Shown here piece by piece: positions 1 to 7,004 of a stretch of DNA of 13,756 nucleotides. Numbering within the stretch: position 1 is the first letter of the stretch; the number at the start of each line of letters is the position of its first letter. The DNA is from a bacterium (lineage in GTDB: Bacteria; JAJRZV01), in NCBI GenBank assembly GCA_024275095.1, contig JAJRZV010000095.1:1-13756 (forward strand). The letters are read 5' to 3'. Position numbers and translations under genes: made by a program. The notes under the pieces were generated by a model that saw only the letters and a list, made by a program, of their open reading frames with translations, was not told the origin of the DNA and searched no databases.

Positions 1-147
1 GCAGCTGGCGTGTATCAGCAGGTTGGAGAACAGGTGATTCTTCTCCCGTTAAATCCTGTGCTTCCCCCAGAGGTGCTCTCACGGGATGCACATCTCATTC
101 GTGTTATGTGGGTTTTTTGCCCGGAGAAAAGCGGGCGTGATAAATGA
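1..147 (+). CDS. C-terminal fragment of an unrecognised protein (5' end outside window)
   Basis: The first reading frame is open from base 1 to a TGA at 145-147, giving 48 residues that begin AAGVYQQVGEQVILLPLNPV and end PEKSGRDK. The composition and codon choice look protein-like: a beta-prone, Val/Leu-rich stretch followed by a charged tail. The reading frame starting at base 2 hits a stop early; the one starting at base 3 is also open but gives a serine/cysteine-rich, less plausible peptide. I do not recognise the family and assign no function. If real, the gene ends 20 nt from the stop codon of the convergent alpha-galactosidase gene, with no convincing terminator between them. The open frame is short and has no visible start, so this remains tentative. 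Confidence 0.45.
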   Translation, partial: AAGVYQQVGEQVILLPLNPVLPPEVLSRDAHLIRVMWVFCPEKSGRDK

Positions 148-167
148 AGGTTTTCCAGGTAAAGGTT

Positions 168-2237
168 TTACTCATCCACCACCACCCACAGCTGGCTGAC
201 ACGGGGCAAAAGCTGCACGCGGAGTATCGGGCTTTTTTGTGACAGGCCCGTCCAGGCTTCAACTGCTGTGCAGCTGTCGGTGCACGCGCCGGTACGGCGA
301 AGATCAAATGAGATCGTACTTGGTGCATCCGTCCAGTTGAAGATCCCGACAATCGTGCTGCCCGGGCCGATGGTGCTCCATACAATTGAAGGGACGCTGT
401 ATCTGGAAGGCATGAACAACTGCGTTAGAATATCTGCCGGTGCACCACCGGGTTTTTGATGATCTTTCTCAATGGAAGGGATTGGGAAACTTGTACGTTG
501 TGTGACCAGTGCTTTGAATATTTCGGTGGAAAATATACGTTTCAACAGTTCTTTCTTTTCTGTTTCCATCTGTACAAGGTCATCTCCGAGTGCAAAAATT
601 TTACCAGCCAGCAGAGCCGCGTTGATAAAAGTACGTGCCTCTTCTGCAGAAAGATCCCGGAGAAGTACCGTGTCCGGGTCTCCGGCAAACACACGGTTCC
701 AGTGAAATCGCCAGAAAACATTGCGCATTTCATTTTTTACAAAAGGCCAGCCGTACGGCATTGCTTCGAAAGCAATATCAGAACCGACTCTCGCACCGTG
801 AAACAACCCAGCTGATGGAAGGAGCGGGGCACCGCACGCGAGCAAATAGGTATCCGGTCCGGCCTCTTCCGCAATAATTTCTATCCCTCGCCGGTAGGCT
901 TCAATAGAGGTCATGTAAGGCTTGTACCGGATTCCGGGCATGGCAGCGGCAAATAAAAAATCCAGTTTGAGGTACCTGAACCCCCAATGCCTCAATTCCC
1001 GTATGACACTCCGCAGAAAGTTTTCCGCTTCCGGGTGTGTAATGTCGAGGACGAGGTATGTTTTCCCGGAACCGGGATTGAGGTATCGAACGAAAGAGCC
1101 GTCAGGGTTTTTGAGGAACCAGTGGGGATGCGATGTTGCACCAGGAAGTGATTCATCGTACAGAAAAGGTGCAATCCATATGCCCGGTATAAATCCTTGG
1201 TCTATCAGCTTTTGGGCCATTTCGCTCATCGCAGTAAAAAAAGGTTTGAGAAAAGAGGGATCTCCTTTCCACTCTCCCCAGGCTTTTTCCCAGCCGTCAT
1301 CGATCTGAATGACAAGAGGAATGTCCTCGACCAGTGTTTTTAATGCTTCTGCCTGCTGCAGTATCAGACCGGCTGTAATGGAAGAGAAAAAAGTATTCCA
1401 CGAATTCCAGCCCACAGGAATAAAAGGTGCAGAAGGCCGTGTGTTGAATTTCCCGAGCAGGGTCCCGTATGTTTTTAACCCTGCTTCTATGGATTCGGCC
1501 ACCACCACTGCCAGTATGTCAGAGGAAAGCGTCTCCCCGGGGAATAAACTTTTGGCGTCACCTTCGCTGCAACCATTGACGATTTTTACGGAGCCCCCCG
1601 GGTGGAGAAGCACTCGGGTTTTAAAAACGTGACTCCGGAGAGCACCTGCTATCACTGCAAAGGAAAGGCTTTCAAATCCTCCATCCCACCAGGATACATA
1701 GGGATTTACAACGGGGTCATTGGGGTTTTCTCCGCTGTTTGACCAGATGTCTTCTGAAGGAGGTGATTCCCACTGGCCGTTCCACACAAATGCGGGGGAC
1801 CAGGACTGGTATCCATCGTGAAACATGCGGGTAATCTCGAGGCTTGTGGAGGGATTGAACTCTACGAGAAAGCATTTCACTTTTACGGGTTTGGTGGAGG
1901 TGTTTGTGTATGTAATTGAAAGAGTTGCCGAGGAAGCAAACTTTTCTGAATCCGGGGTTACATCCAGGCGGATGGAGGTGTTGTCACACTCGGGAAGCTG
2001 GTTTCCTTTCCTCCACACGCATCCTTTCACGTGAAAGGAAAAGTTTCCCGAAGTGGTATGAACAACCATTGCCGGGCCTTCTGGTGCCATGGAATATTCG
2101 AGATGAGGGGGAAGGGCACCGCCTTTTTCGCAGCCTGTTGTTATGTGAAGGGGTAAAAGCAAAAAACTTATTATTTGAAGGGCCTTTATCGTCTTTGTGG
2201 TACCGGGTCTTTCTCGGTCAATTCTCATACCCGGCAT
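168..2237 (-). CDS. Exported (probably lipid-anchored) alpha-galactosidase, GH36/melibiase-type
   Basis: This is a retaining glycoside hydrolase of the GH36/melibiase type, expected to release terminal alpha-galactosyl residues from oligosaccharides such as melibiose or raffinose, or from side chains of galactomannan. Seen, numbered from the ATG at 2237 (689 aa): a basic N-terminus and a hydrophobic stretch (about residues 20-32) ending at ITTGC, Cys36, a weak lipobox; an N-terminal beta domain with GYQSWSP (about 142-148); a (beta/alpha)8 barrel opening with WNSWN (277-281) and IQIDDGW (310-316); YLKLD with the predicted nucleophile Asp426; CGAPLLPSAG (468-477); and ARVGSD with the predicted acid/base Asp487. 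A C-terminal beta domain ends in VSQLWVVVDE. Length fits the family. The start is unsure: TTG at 2249, ATG at 2237 and ATG at 2228 share the frame and none has a strong ribosome-binding site. The gene is divergent from the nuo genes and functionally unrelated to them. Exact substrate is inferred; other GH36 activities are possible. Confidence 0.9.
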   Translation of the reverse strand: MPGMRIDRERPGTTKTIKALQIISFLLLPLHITTGCEKGGALPPHLEYSMAPEGPAMVVHTTSGNFSFHVKGCVWRKGNQLPECDNTSIRLDVTPDSEKFASSATLSITYTNTSTKPVKVKCFLVEFNPSTSLEITRMFHDGYQSWSPAFVWNGQWESPPSEDIWSNSGENPNDPVVNPYVSWWDGGFESLSFAVIAGALRSHVFKTRVLLHPGGSVKIVNGCSEGDAKSLFPGETLSSDILAVVVAESIEAGLKTYGTLLGKFNTRPSAPFIPVGWNSWNTFFSSITAGLILQQAEALKTLVEDIPLVIQIDDGWEKAWGEWKGDPSFLKPFFTAMSEMAQKLIDQGFIPGIWIAPFLYDESLPGATSHPHWFLKNPDGSFVRYLNPGSGKTYLVLDITHPEAENFLRSVIRELRHWGFRYLKLDFLFAAAMPGIRYKPYMTSIEAYRRGIEIIAEEAGPDTYLLACGAPLLPSAGLFHGARVGSDIAFEAMPYGWPFVKNEMRNVFWRFHWNRVFAGDPDTVLLRDLSAEEARTFINAALLAGKIFALGDDLVQMETEKKELLKRIFSTEIFKALVTQRTSFPIPSIEKDHQKPGGAPADILTQLFMPSRYSVPSIVWSTIGPGSTIVGIFNWTDAPSTISFDLRRTGACTDSCTAVEAWTGLSQKSPILRVQLLPRVSQLWVVVDE

Positions 2238-2275
2238 TTTATCAGTCAAATCACCAAGAGGTACACAGTTTCTTT

Positions 2276-2289
2276 TACATCATGGTGTA
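2276..2289. promoter_or_regulatory. Imperfect palindrome in divergent control region; possible operator
   Basis: TACATCATGGTGTA pairs with itself at all but one symmetrical base pair around a CATG core. It is flanked by an exact 6-bp inverted repeat, GTACAC at 2261-2266 and GTGTAC at 2318-2323. The elements lie between the divergent alpha-galactosidase and nuoA genes, and the right-hand element falls inside the spacer of the predicted nuo promoter. That placement would suit a transcription factor site. No regulator gene is visible and short palindromes occur by chance, so this is only a candidate. Confidence 0.25.
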
Positions 2290-2306
2290 GACATTACAGA
2301 ATTCCC

Positions 2307-2336
2307 TTGACGAAAGGGTGTACTCAACCATATTTT
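2307..2336 (+). promoter_or_regulatory. Predicted sigma-70-type promoter for the nuo operon
   Basis: TTGACG at 2307-2312 matches five of six bases of the -35 consensus. An 18-bp spacer separates it from TATTTT at 2331-2336, a four-of-six match to the -10 element. Transcription would begin near 2342-2345, about 20-25 nt upstream of the preferred TTG start of nuoA. This placement would put the ATG at 2337 outside the mRNA. No other good candidate was seen in the roughly 130-bp divergent region, and no convincing promoter was found for the alpha-galactosidase. Read by eye only. Confidence 0.45.
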
Positions 2337-2350
2337 ATGCACTGCATCAT

Positions 2351-2360
2351 AAAGAGGGGG
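2351..2360 (+). promoter_or_regulatory. Ribosome-binding site that decides the nuoA start
   Basis: AAAGAGGGGG ends 6 nt before the TTG at 2367, and its GAGG core is 9 nt away, which is normal Shine-Dalgarno spacing. The in-frame ATG at 2337 has no purine-rich site at a usable distance. The second nuoA also has a run of five G about 10 nt before its start. Confidence 0.5.
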
Positions 2361-2366
2361 TTGAAG

Positions 2367-2738
2367 TTGGCATATCTTGCTGTGGGAGTTGCGGTTTTTG
2401 CAATCACAGCCATCGGTTTTGTGCTGATTTCCATTATTATTAATCACCTGTTGGCACCGCGACGCGTTACTCCCCTGAAAGTAGAACCTTATGAATGTGG
2501 AGAAAAAGTCGTTGGTGATGCACGGATACGGTTTGATATGCGTTTTTACATAATAGCTCTGGCATTTATTATTTTTGAAGCAGAAGTCGTCTTCTTTTTC
2601 CCATGGGCAGTGGTACTCAAAAGACTGCGATATCTTGCATTTTTTGACATGCTTGTTTTTCTCATCATTCTCGTTGTGGGGCTTTACTATATCTGGAAAC
2701 GCGGTGACCTCAAGTGGGTAAAAACCCCTGTGAGGTAG
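2367..2738 (+). CDS. nuoA: Complex I subunit NuoA (first set)
   Basis: NuoA is a small inner-membrane subunit with three helices that holds the loop near the quinone site and helps join the peripheral and membrane arms. Seen, about 123 aa: helix 1 right at the N-terminus; LLAPRR and then PYECG, the hallmark of the TM1-2 loop; MRFYIIALAFIIFEAEV followed by FFFPWAV in helix 2; and a third helix before a basic tail. The usual FDxE of helix 2 reads FEAE here, with Glu replacing the common Asp. I prefer the TTG at 2367 because of its ribosome-binding site, the promoter position and length agreement with the second NuoA (122 aa). An ATG at 2337 would add 10 residues. nuoB follows after 3 nt. Identity is certain; the start is not. 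Confidence 0.93.
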   Translation: MAYLAVGVAVFAITAIGFVLISIIINHLLAPRRVTPLKVEPYECGEKVVGDARIRFDMRFYIIALAFIIFEAEVVFFFPWAVVLKRLRYLAFFDMLVFLIILVVGLYYIWKRGDLKWVKTPVR

Positions 2739-2741
2739 AAA

Positions 2742-3224
2742 ATGGGTGTTCTTGATAACAGGCTGCCGGATAATGTGTTTTTTGCAATGGCGGATGATTT
2801 TGTTAACTGGTCACGCAAAAACTCTCTCTGGTATCTCCTTTTTGCCACTGCATGTTGTGGCATAGAACTCATGCACACGGGAGGTCCGCGGTTTGATCTG
2901 GACCGGTTCGGCTCGGTATTTCGAGCATCGCCGCGACAATCGGATTTGATGATTGTCGCAGGTACGATTACGTATAAAATGGCAGACCCGGTACGCCGTC
3001 TTTACGAGCAAATGCCTGAACCCAAGTGGGTTATTTCCATGGGTTCCTGTGCGAACTCAGGGTGTCCGTTTAATCCTCACACGTACTCAGTGGTCAAAGG
3101 TGTGGACCGGATTATACCCGTTGATGTTTACATTCCCGGTTGCCCTCCACCTCCTGAAGCGCTGATAGAAGGCATTATGAAACTTCAGAGAAAAATCGAA
3201 GCATCCAAGGTCTTCAGGAAATAG
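2742..3224 (+). CDS. nuoB: Complex I subunit NuoB (first set), N2 [4Fe-4S] cluster protein
   Basis: NuoB carries cluster N2, the last Fe-S centre, which passes electrons to quinone bound between NuoB and NuoD. Seen, 160 aa: the tandem cysteines of TACCGIE (Cys38, Cys39), Cys103 in MGSCANSG, and Cys134 in [10 protein letters not shown], so all four N2 ligands are present. The signatures [17 protein letters not shown] and MPEPKWV are intact. An extra cysteine (Cys108) and one additional residue follow Cys103, in [13 protein letters not shown], where the second NuoB has [10 protein letters not shown]. Length is normal for the family. The ATG at 2742 has TGAGG about 6 nt upstream, and nuoA ends 3 nt before it. 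The stop is directly followed by nuoC. Confidence 0.97.
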   Translation: MGVLDNRLPDNVFFAMADDFVNWSRKNSLWYLLFATACCGIELMHTGGPRFDLDRFGSVFRASPRQSDLMIVAGTITYKMADPVRRLYEQMPEPKWVISMGSCANSGCPFNPHTYSVVKGVDRIIPVDVYIPGCPPPPEALIEGIMKLQRKIEASKVFRK

Positions 3225-3233
3225 GTGAAACAC

Positions 3234-3704
3234 ATGAAGGACCTGAACACATTGGTACAGGATTTGCAAGCCGCTGTTGAAGGTGCGATAGAAGAGGTTG
3301 TCACAGAAAACACACAACCACCTTATATTATTGTGAAAAAAGAAAAAATTGTTCCTGTGCTTGAGTACCTGAAAAAAGAAGGTTTCAATCATCTTTCCGC
3401 TGTTTCTGCAGTGGATGAGCCGCCTGAAAAGATATGGGTGGTTTATCATCTTGTAGCAATAGGAGAGAAATCAACCCTCGCTGTTAAAACCGTTCTGCCC
3501 CGCGATGCTGCTGAGGTTGATTCGGTGGGCAATGTGTATCCAACGGCACTGTGGCACGAGCGCGAGGCCTATGACCTGATGGGAGTGAAATTTAAAGGTC
3601 ATCCTGATTTGAGGCGCATACTCATGCCCGATGACTGGGTTGGACATCCCCTTCGGAAAGATTACGAACAGATAAAAGAGTACCACGGGATTAAGACGGA
3701 CTGA
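3234..3704 (+). CDS. nuoC: Complex I subunit NuoC (first set), 30-kDa-type
   Basis: NuoC is a soluble subunit of the peripheral arm that packs against NuoD and NuoI. Seen, 156 aa from the ATG at 3234: an alpha/beta N-terminal part and then the family signature, WHEREAYDLMGVKFKGHPDL followed by RRILMPDDW and GHPLRKDY near the C-terminus. It is a separate gene, not fused to nuoD as in E. coli. A GTG at 3225, directly after the nuoB stop, is in frame and would add three residues. I prefer the ATG because AGGTGA lies 5 nt before it, but either start is plausible. nuoD follows one base after the stop. Confidence 0.95.
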   Translation: MKDLNTLVQDLQAAVEGAIEEVVTENTQPPYIIVKKEKIVPVLEYLKKEGFNHLSAVSAVDEPPEKIWVVYHLVAIGEKSTLAVKTVLPRDAAEVDSVGNVYPTALWHEREAYDLMGVKFKGHPDLRRILMPDDWVGHPLRKDYEQIKEYHGIKTD

Positions 3705-3705
3705 G

Positions 3706-4818
3706 ATGCTGGAGACGCAGGAACTTGTAATAAACATGGGACCTCAGCACCCTTCGACCCACGGGGTGCTGAGATTGTTGCTTCATACAGACGGAGAAAT
3801 TATTGTAGAAGCCCAGCCTCATGTTGGTTATCTCCATCGCGGAATAGAAAAAATCGCCGAAAAGGTGAATTACCACCAGTTTATGCCCTATACCGACCGC
3901 ATTGATTACCTTGCATCCATGAACTGCAATCACGCTTATGCCTGTGCTGTTGAGCGTCTCATGGGCATTGAGGTTCCGGAGAGAGCCCAGTTTATCCGGG
4001 TGATTATGAGCGAACTCAACCGCATCGCATCGCATCTTGTGTTTTTTGGCAGCTTCGGAATGGACGTGGGAGCATTTACGCCCTTTTTGTACGGTCTTCG
4101 GGAAAGAGAAAGGACCTTAGACCTGTTTGAAGCAGCATGTGGTCAGCGGCTTACCTACAACTACATGAAAATTGGCGGTGTTCGCTGGGACCTTCCTCCG
4201 GGATGGACAGACAAGTGTCGGGAATTTTGCGATTATTTTGAGCCCAAAATTCAGGAATATCACGACTTGCTCACGTATAACTACATTTTTATGAAGCGTC
4301 TTGGAAACATTGGTGTGCTTACACCGGAAGACGCGCTTGCCTACGGTGTTACAGGTCCCAACCTCCGGGCCAGTGGGGTGGCTTACGATATCAGAAAGGA
4401 AGAACCTTACGATGTATACGACCGTCTGGAATTTGATATTCCAGTGGGCACTGGTGAAGCGGGGGCTGTGGGAGATTGTTTTGACCGTTATATGGTTCGT
4501 ATCAAAGAGATGCAGCAGAGCGTAAGAATCATTCGTCAGTGTCTGGACATGATGCCGGAAGGCGATGTTCAGGCACGGGTGCCCCGGGTGCTCAAAATTC
4601 CGCCCAAGGAGATCTATTTCCGCGCAGAAAATCCTCGTGGTGAGCTCGGGTTTTACATTGTCGCCAACGGCAAACCATCTCCAGAGCGGCTTAAAATTCG
4701 GGGTGCCAGCTTTTCCAACATCCATGTGATGGAGAAAATACTCCCGGGCCTCATGGTGGCAGACGCGGTGGCCGTGATAGCAAGTCTTGATGTAATTCTG
4801 CCGGAATGTGACAGGTAA
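3706..4818 (+). CDS. nuoD: Complex I subunit NuoD (first set), 49-kDa-type quinone-site subunit
   Basis: NuoD is homologous to the large subunit of [NiFe] hydrogenases without the metal site, and with NuoB it forms the quinone-binding cavity. Seen, 370 aa: MGPQHPSTHGVLRL (residues 11-24) forming the loop that contributes the quinone-site histidine; HVGYLHRGIEK (39-49); YTDRIDYLASM (62-72) with the conserved Asp-Tyr; NRIASHLVFFG; and the C-terminal ending ILPECDR in place of the commoner GEVDR-type tail. Length fits stand-alone NuoD. The ATG is one base after the nuoC stop. It is followed by a 48-nt gap and then nuoH: the nuoE, nuoF and nuoG genes normally found here in 14-gene operons are missing. 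Confidence 0.97.
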   Translation: MLETQELVINMGPQHPSTHGVLRLLLHTDGEIIVEAQPHVGYLHRGIEKIAEKVNYHQFMPYTDRIDYLASMNCNHAYACAVERLMGIEVPERAQFIRVIMSELNRIASHLVFFGSFGMDVGAFTPFLYGLRERERTLDLFEAACGQRLTYNYMKIGGVRWDLPPGWTDKCREFCDYFEPKIQEYHDLLTYNYIFMKRLGNIGVLTPEDALAYGVTGPNLRASGVAYDIRKEEPYDVYDRLEFDIPVGTGEAGAVGDCFDRYMVRIKEMQQSVRIIRQCLDMMPEGDVQARVPRVLKIPPKEIYFRAENPRGELGFYIVANGKPSPERLKIRGASFSNIHVMEKILPGLMVADAVAVIASLDVILPECDR

Positions 4819-4866
4819 GGAGTCGTGCTTGAGAATGTCAAACGAGGATGTTAAAGGGATGAGACC

Positions 4867-5958
4867 ATGGATCAGCTGACGAAATTATTTTACAGTCTGG
4901 GCCTTTCTCCTTATTACGGGATTTTTGTGGCTGCATTCTTGCTGGCGGTCATTATCCTTGCCTTTGCCCTTCTTTACGAGGGTGTGGCCACGTATGTGGA
5001 AAGAAAAGTGGCGGGTGATATTCAGTCGCGTATTGGTCCGAACAGGGTGGGTCCTTACGGAACGCTGCAGTGGCTTGCTGATGGTGTTAAGTTGTTTCTC
5101 AAGGAAGATTTTATTCCCGCCCAGGCGGATAAACTCATATTTCGAATTGCTCCTTATTTCGTATTTGTCGGTTCTTTTTTACCATTTGCAGCCCTGCCGC
5201 TGTGGGACAGATTTGTACCGGTGCCCATGAATATAGGGCTTCTTTACATCATAGCCGTTACTGCCATGGTGACACCGGGTATCGTGCTTGCAGGTTGGGG
5301 TTCCAACAACAAATGGGCATTGCTGGGCGGCATGCGGTCTGCGGCACAATTGATCAGTTATGAAGTACCCAATGCCGTTGCTTTGCTTATTCCCGTGCTT
5401 ATTGCAGGCACACTTAATCTCGATGAAATTGTGCGTGCCCAGGGCGGTGGTGGAGGAATACTGCGCTGGTTCATCTTTCACGATCCTTTTTCTTTTATGG
5501 CGTTTTTCATCTTTTTTACAGCCGGCCTGGCGGAGTGCAATCGCACCCCCTTTGACCTCCCTGAAGCCGAATCTGAACTCGTTGCCGGGTACTCGGTGGA
5601 ATATTCAGCCATTCGGTACGCCTTTTTTTACATGGGCGAGTATGGTGACATGTTCATTATTTCAGCCATGGCTTCTGCCGCGTTTCTTGGCGGATGGCAG
5701 CTTCCTCTTATTGATCCTCTCGTAAAGATTGGCTGGTTAAAAGCAGTTCTTCAGCTGGGTATCTTTTTGACCAAGACGCTGTTGCTTGTACTTGTAATGA
5801 TGTGGATACGCTGGACCTTTCCGCGTCTCCGTGTGGACCAGCTCATGGAACTTTCGTGGAAAAGATTGCTTCCCATAGCACTTTTTCTGCTCATGGGTGC
5901 AGCCTTGTGGACGGTGGTGTTTCACGGAAAAGGAATCTACGACCTCATAGTGGGGTAA
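4867..5958 (+). CDS. nuoH: Complex I subunit NuoH (ND1-type) at the quinone channel
   Basis: NuoH is the membrane subunit that forms the entry of the quinone channel and links it to the proton-transfer path. Seen, 363 aa with about eight to nine membrane helices: VERKVAGDIQSRIGPNRVGP (44-63) and the following ADGVKLFLKED; SYEVPNA (164-170); and AECNRTPFDLPEAESELVAG (222-241) running on into YSVEYS, the acidic loop conserved across the family. It is somewhat longer than the E. coli protein (325 aa). A five-glycine run (193-197) sits in a loop before the next helix. The ATG has AAGGGA about 7 nt upstream and cannot be extended, because an in-frame TAA lies at 4852. nuoI begins 3 nt after the stop. 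Confidence 0.97.
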   Translation: MDQLTKLFYSLGLSPYYGIFVAAFLLAVIILAFALLYEGVATYVERKVAGDIQSRIGPNRVGPYGTLQWLADGVKLFLKEDFIPAQADKLIFRIAPYFVFVGSFLPFAALPLWDRFVPVPMNIGLLYIIAVTAMVTPGIVLAGWGSNNKWALLGGMRSAAQLISYEVPNAVALLIPVLIAGTLNLDEIVRAQGGGGGILRWFIFHDPFSFMAFFIFFTAGLAECNRTPFDLPEAESELVAGYSVEYSAIRYAFFYMGEYGDMFIISAMASAAFLGGWQLPLIDPLVKIGWLKAVLQLGIFLTKTLLLVLVMMWIRWTFPRLRVDQLMELSWKRLLPIALFLLMGAALWTVVFHGKGIYDLIVG

Positions 5959-5961
5959 AAA

Positions 5962-6498
5962 GTGGGAGTGATTAAGGAAATTATTGATGTGGCGAAGTCT
6001 CTGGGTAAAGGCCTGAAGGTTACTGTGAAGTATTGGTTCAGTCCCTCTTCCACCATTACCGTGCAGTATCCCGAAGAAAAGAGAGCCCTTTCCGAGCGTA
6101 CCAGAGGTATTCTTTTCAATGATGTGGTGAAATGCACTGCCTGTTCAGCCTGTGTGCTTGCGTGCCCCGTAAAATGCATTTCTCTGGTGCCGGTTGGAAA
6201 GGGGAAAGCACGGAAGCCCAAATCCTTCGTCATCACCATCAGCCAGTGCATGTTTTGCGGGTTGTGTGTGGATGCCTGTCCGACGAAGAGCCTGCAGCAC
6301 ACTCAGGAGTTAACCATGGCCCGGTATGGACTGGAGGATTTACAGATTGAATACGTCACCCCTGAGATGGCGGAACGTTTTGTACGTGAAGCTGAAGAGT
6401 ATGAAAGAACTCAGGCAGAGAAAGCGAAGAAGGAAGCGGAGAAGTCCGCACGGAAACCTGAAGAGAAGGGTGAAGGAGATCAGGGAGGCTCTCAGTGA
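5962..6498 (+). CDS. nuoI: Complex I subunit NuoI, two [4Fe-4S] ferredoxin-like protein with charged tail
   Basis: NuoI holds clusters N6a and N6b, which relay electrons to N2 in NuoB. In complexes lacking NuoEFG it lies near the likely docking site of the electron donor. Seen, 178 aa: an amphipathic N-terminus; CTACSACVLACP with Cys58, 61, 64 and 68; an insertion rich in Lys, Gly and Pro; and CMFCGLCVDACP with Cys96, 99, 102 and 106, giving two complete CxxCxxCxxxCP motifs. From about residue 133 the protein has a very charged Glu/Lys-rich tail, probably helical and then disordered, ending GGSQ. The start is GTG at 5962, with a second in-frame GTG at 5968 also possible. The stop overlaps the nuoJ start by 4 nt (GTGA). 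Confidence 0.96.
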   Translation: MGVIKEIIDVAKSLGKGLKVTVKYWFSPSSTITVQYPEEKRALSERTRGILFNDVVKCTACSACVLACPVKCISLVPVGKGKARKPKSFVITISQCMFCGLCVDACPTKSLQHTQELTMARYGLEDLQIEYVTPEMAERFVREAEEYERTQAEKAKKEAEKSARKPEEKGEGDQGGSQ

Positions 6499-7004
6499 AG
6501 GGGAACCCCGCCATTATTGTTTTCTGGTTGTGTGCCATGCTCACGTTGCTTTTTGCTGTGTGTGTGATTGTGGCACGTGACCTCGTGAGAGCAGTGACGG
6601 CCTTGCTTTTTGCTTTGCTCATGACAGCGGGCATGTATTTCGCTCTGGGTGCGGATTTTCTGGGCGCGGTGCAGATTGTCCTTTACGTGGGTGGAGTGGT
6701 TGTACTGGTGCTGTTCGGAGTGATGCTTACAAGGGATGTAGAAATGACAGTTCCTTACCTGGGATTTGGACAGTTTTTGCCTGCACTTATTGTCGCTGGT
6801 GCTGTGACATGGGGGTTGTGGCATCTGGCAGACTTCCTCCCCCGAAAAGCTTTTCCACCTGTACATCGCAGTGTCACCCCCATTCTTGGAGAGTTGTTTA
6901 TGAAGAAGTACATCGTCGCATTTGAGGTTGCTTCTGTTCTTCTGGTGGGAGTGCTTATTGGAGCTGCATATCTTGTGAGACGCGAAGTGAGGCGGGAAGA
7001 ATGA
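6495..7004 (+). CDS. nuoJ: Complex I subunit NuoJ (ND6-type)
   Basis: NuoJ is a five-helix membrane subunit whose third helix undergoes a conformational change during coupling. Seen, 169 aa: five hydrophobic segments; ADFLGAVQIVLYVGGVVVLV (53-72), containing the Q-x3-Y-VGG pi-bulge motif of helix 3; FGVML after it; and an acidic residue in FEVASVLL (Glu144) in the last helix, before an Arg/Glu-rich end. The start is GTG at 6495, overlapping the nuoI stop, with GGAGG at 6484-6488 as a good ribosome-binding site. The stop overlaps the nuoK start as ATGA. Confidence 0.95.
   Translation: MKGNPAIIVFWLCAMLTLLFAVCVIVARDLVRAVTALLFALLMTAGMYFALGADFLGAVQIVLYVGGVVVLVLFGVMLTRDVEMTVPYLGFGQFLPALIVAGAVTWGLWHLADFLPRKAFPPVHRSVTPILGELFMKKYIVAFEVASVLLVGVLIGAAYLVRREVRREE

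Noticed and set aside
113-137. Hairpin GCCCG/CGGGC (119-123 with 132-136) next to a run of six T, as a transcription terminator between convergent genes
   Set aside because: The T run lies on the 5' side for the + strand, and on the - strand the hairpin is followed by A, not T, so neither orientation gives a rho-independent terminator.
2175-2366. Long N-terminal extension of NuoA beginning inside the hydrolase gene
   Set aside because: The extra residues are not NuoA-like, have no ribosome-binding site, and precede the predicted promoter.
4021-4035. Three tandem CGCAT pentamers in nuoD as a phase-variation tract
   Set aside because: It encodes the conserved NRIASH motif, and three units is too short to suggest slippage-based switching.
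4117-4725. 202-codon open frame on the - strand inside nuoD
   Set aside because: It lies fully antisense to conserved NuoD sequence and shows no protein-family features.
3706-4818. A [NiFe] hydrogenase large subunit (energy-converting hydrogenase) instead of NuoD
   Set aside because: The paired CxxC nickel ligands at both ends are absent, and the quinone-loop and C-terminal sequence are NuoD-type.
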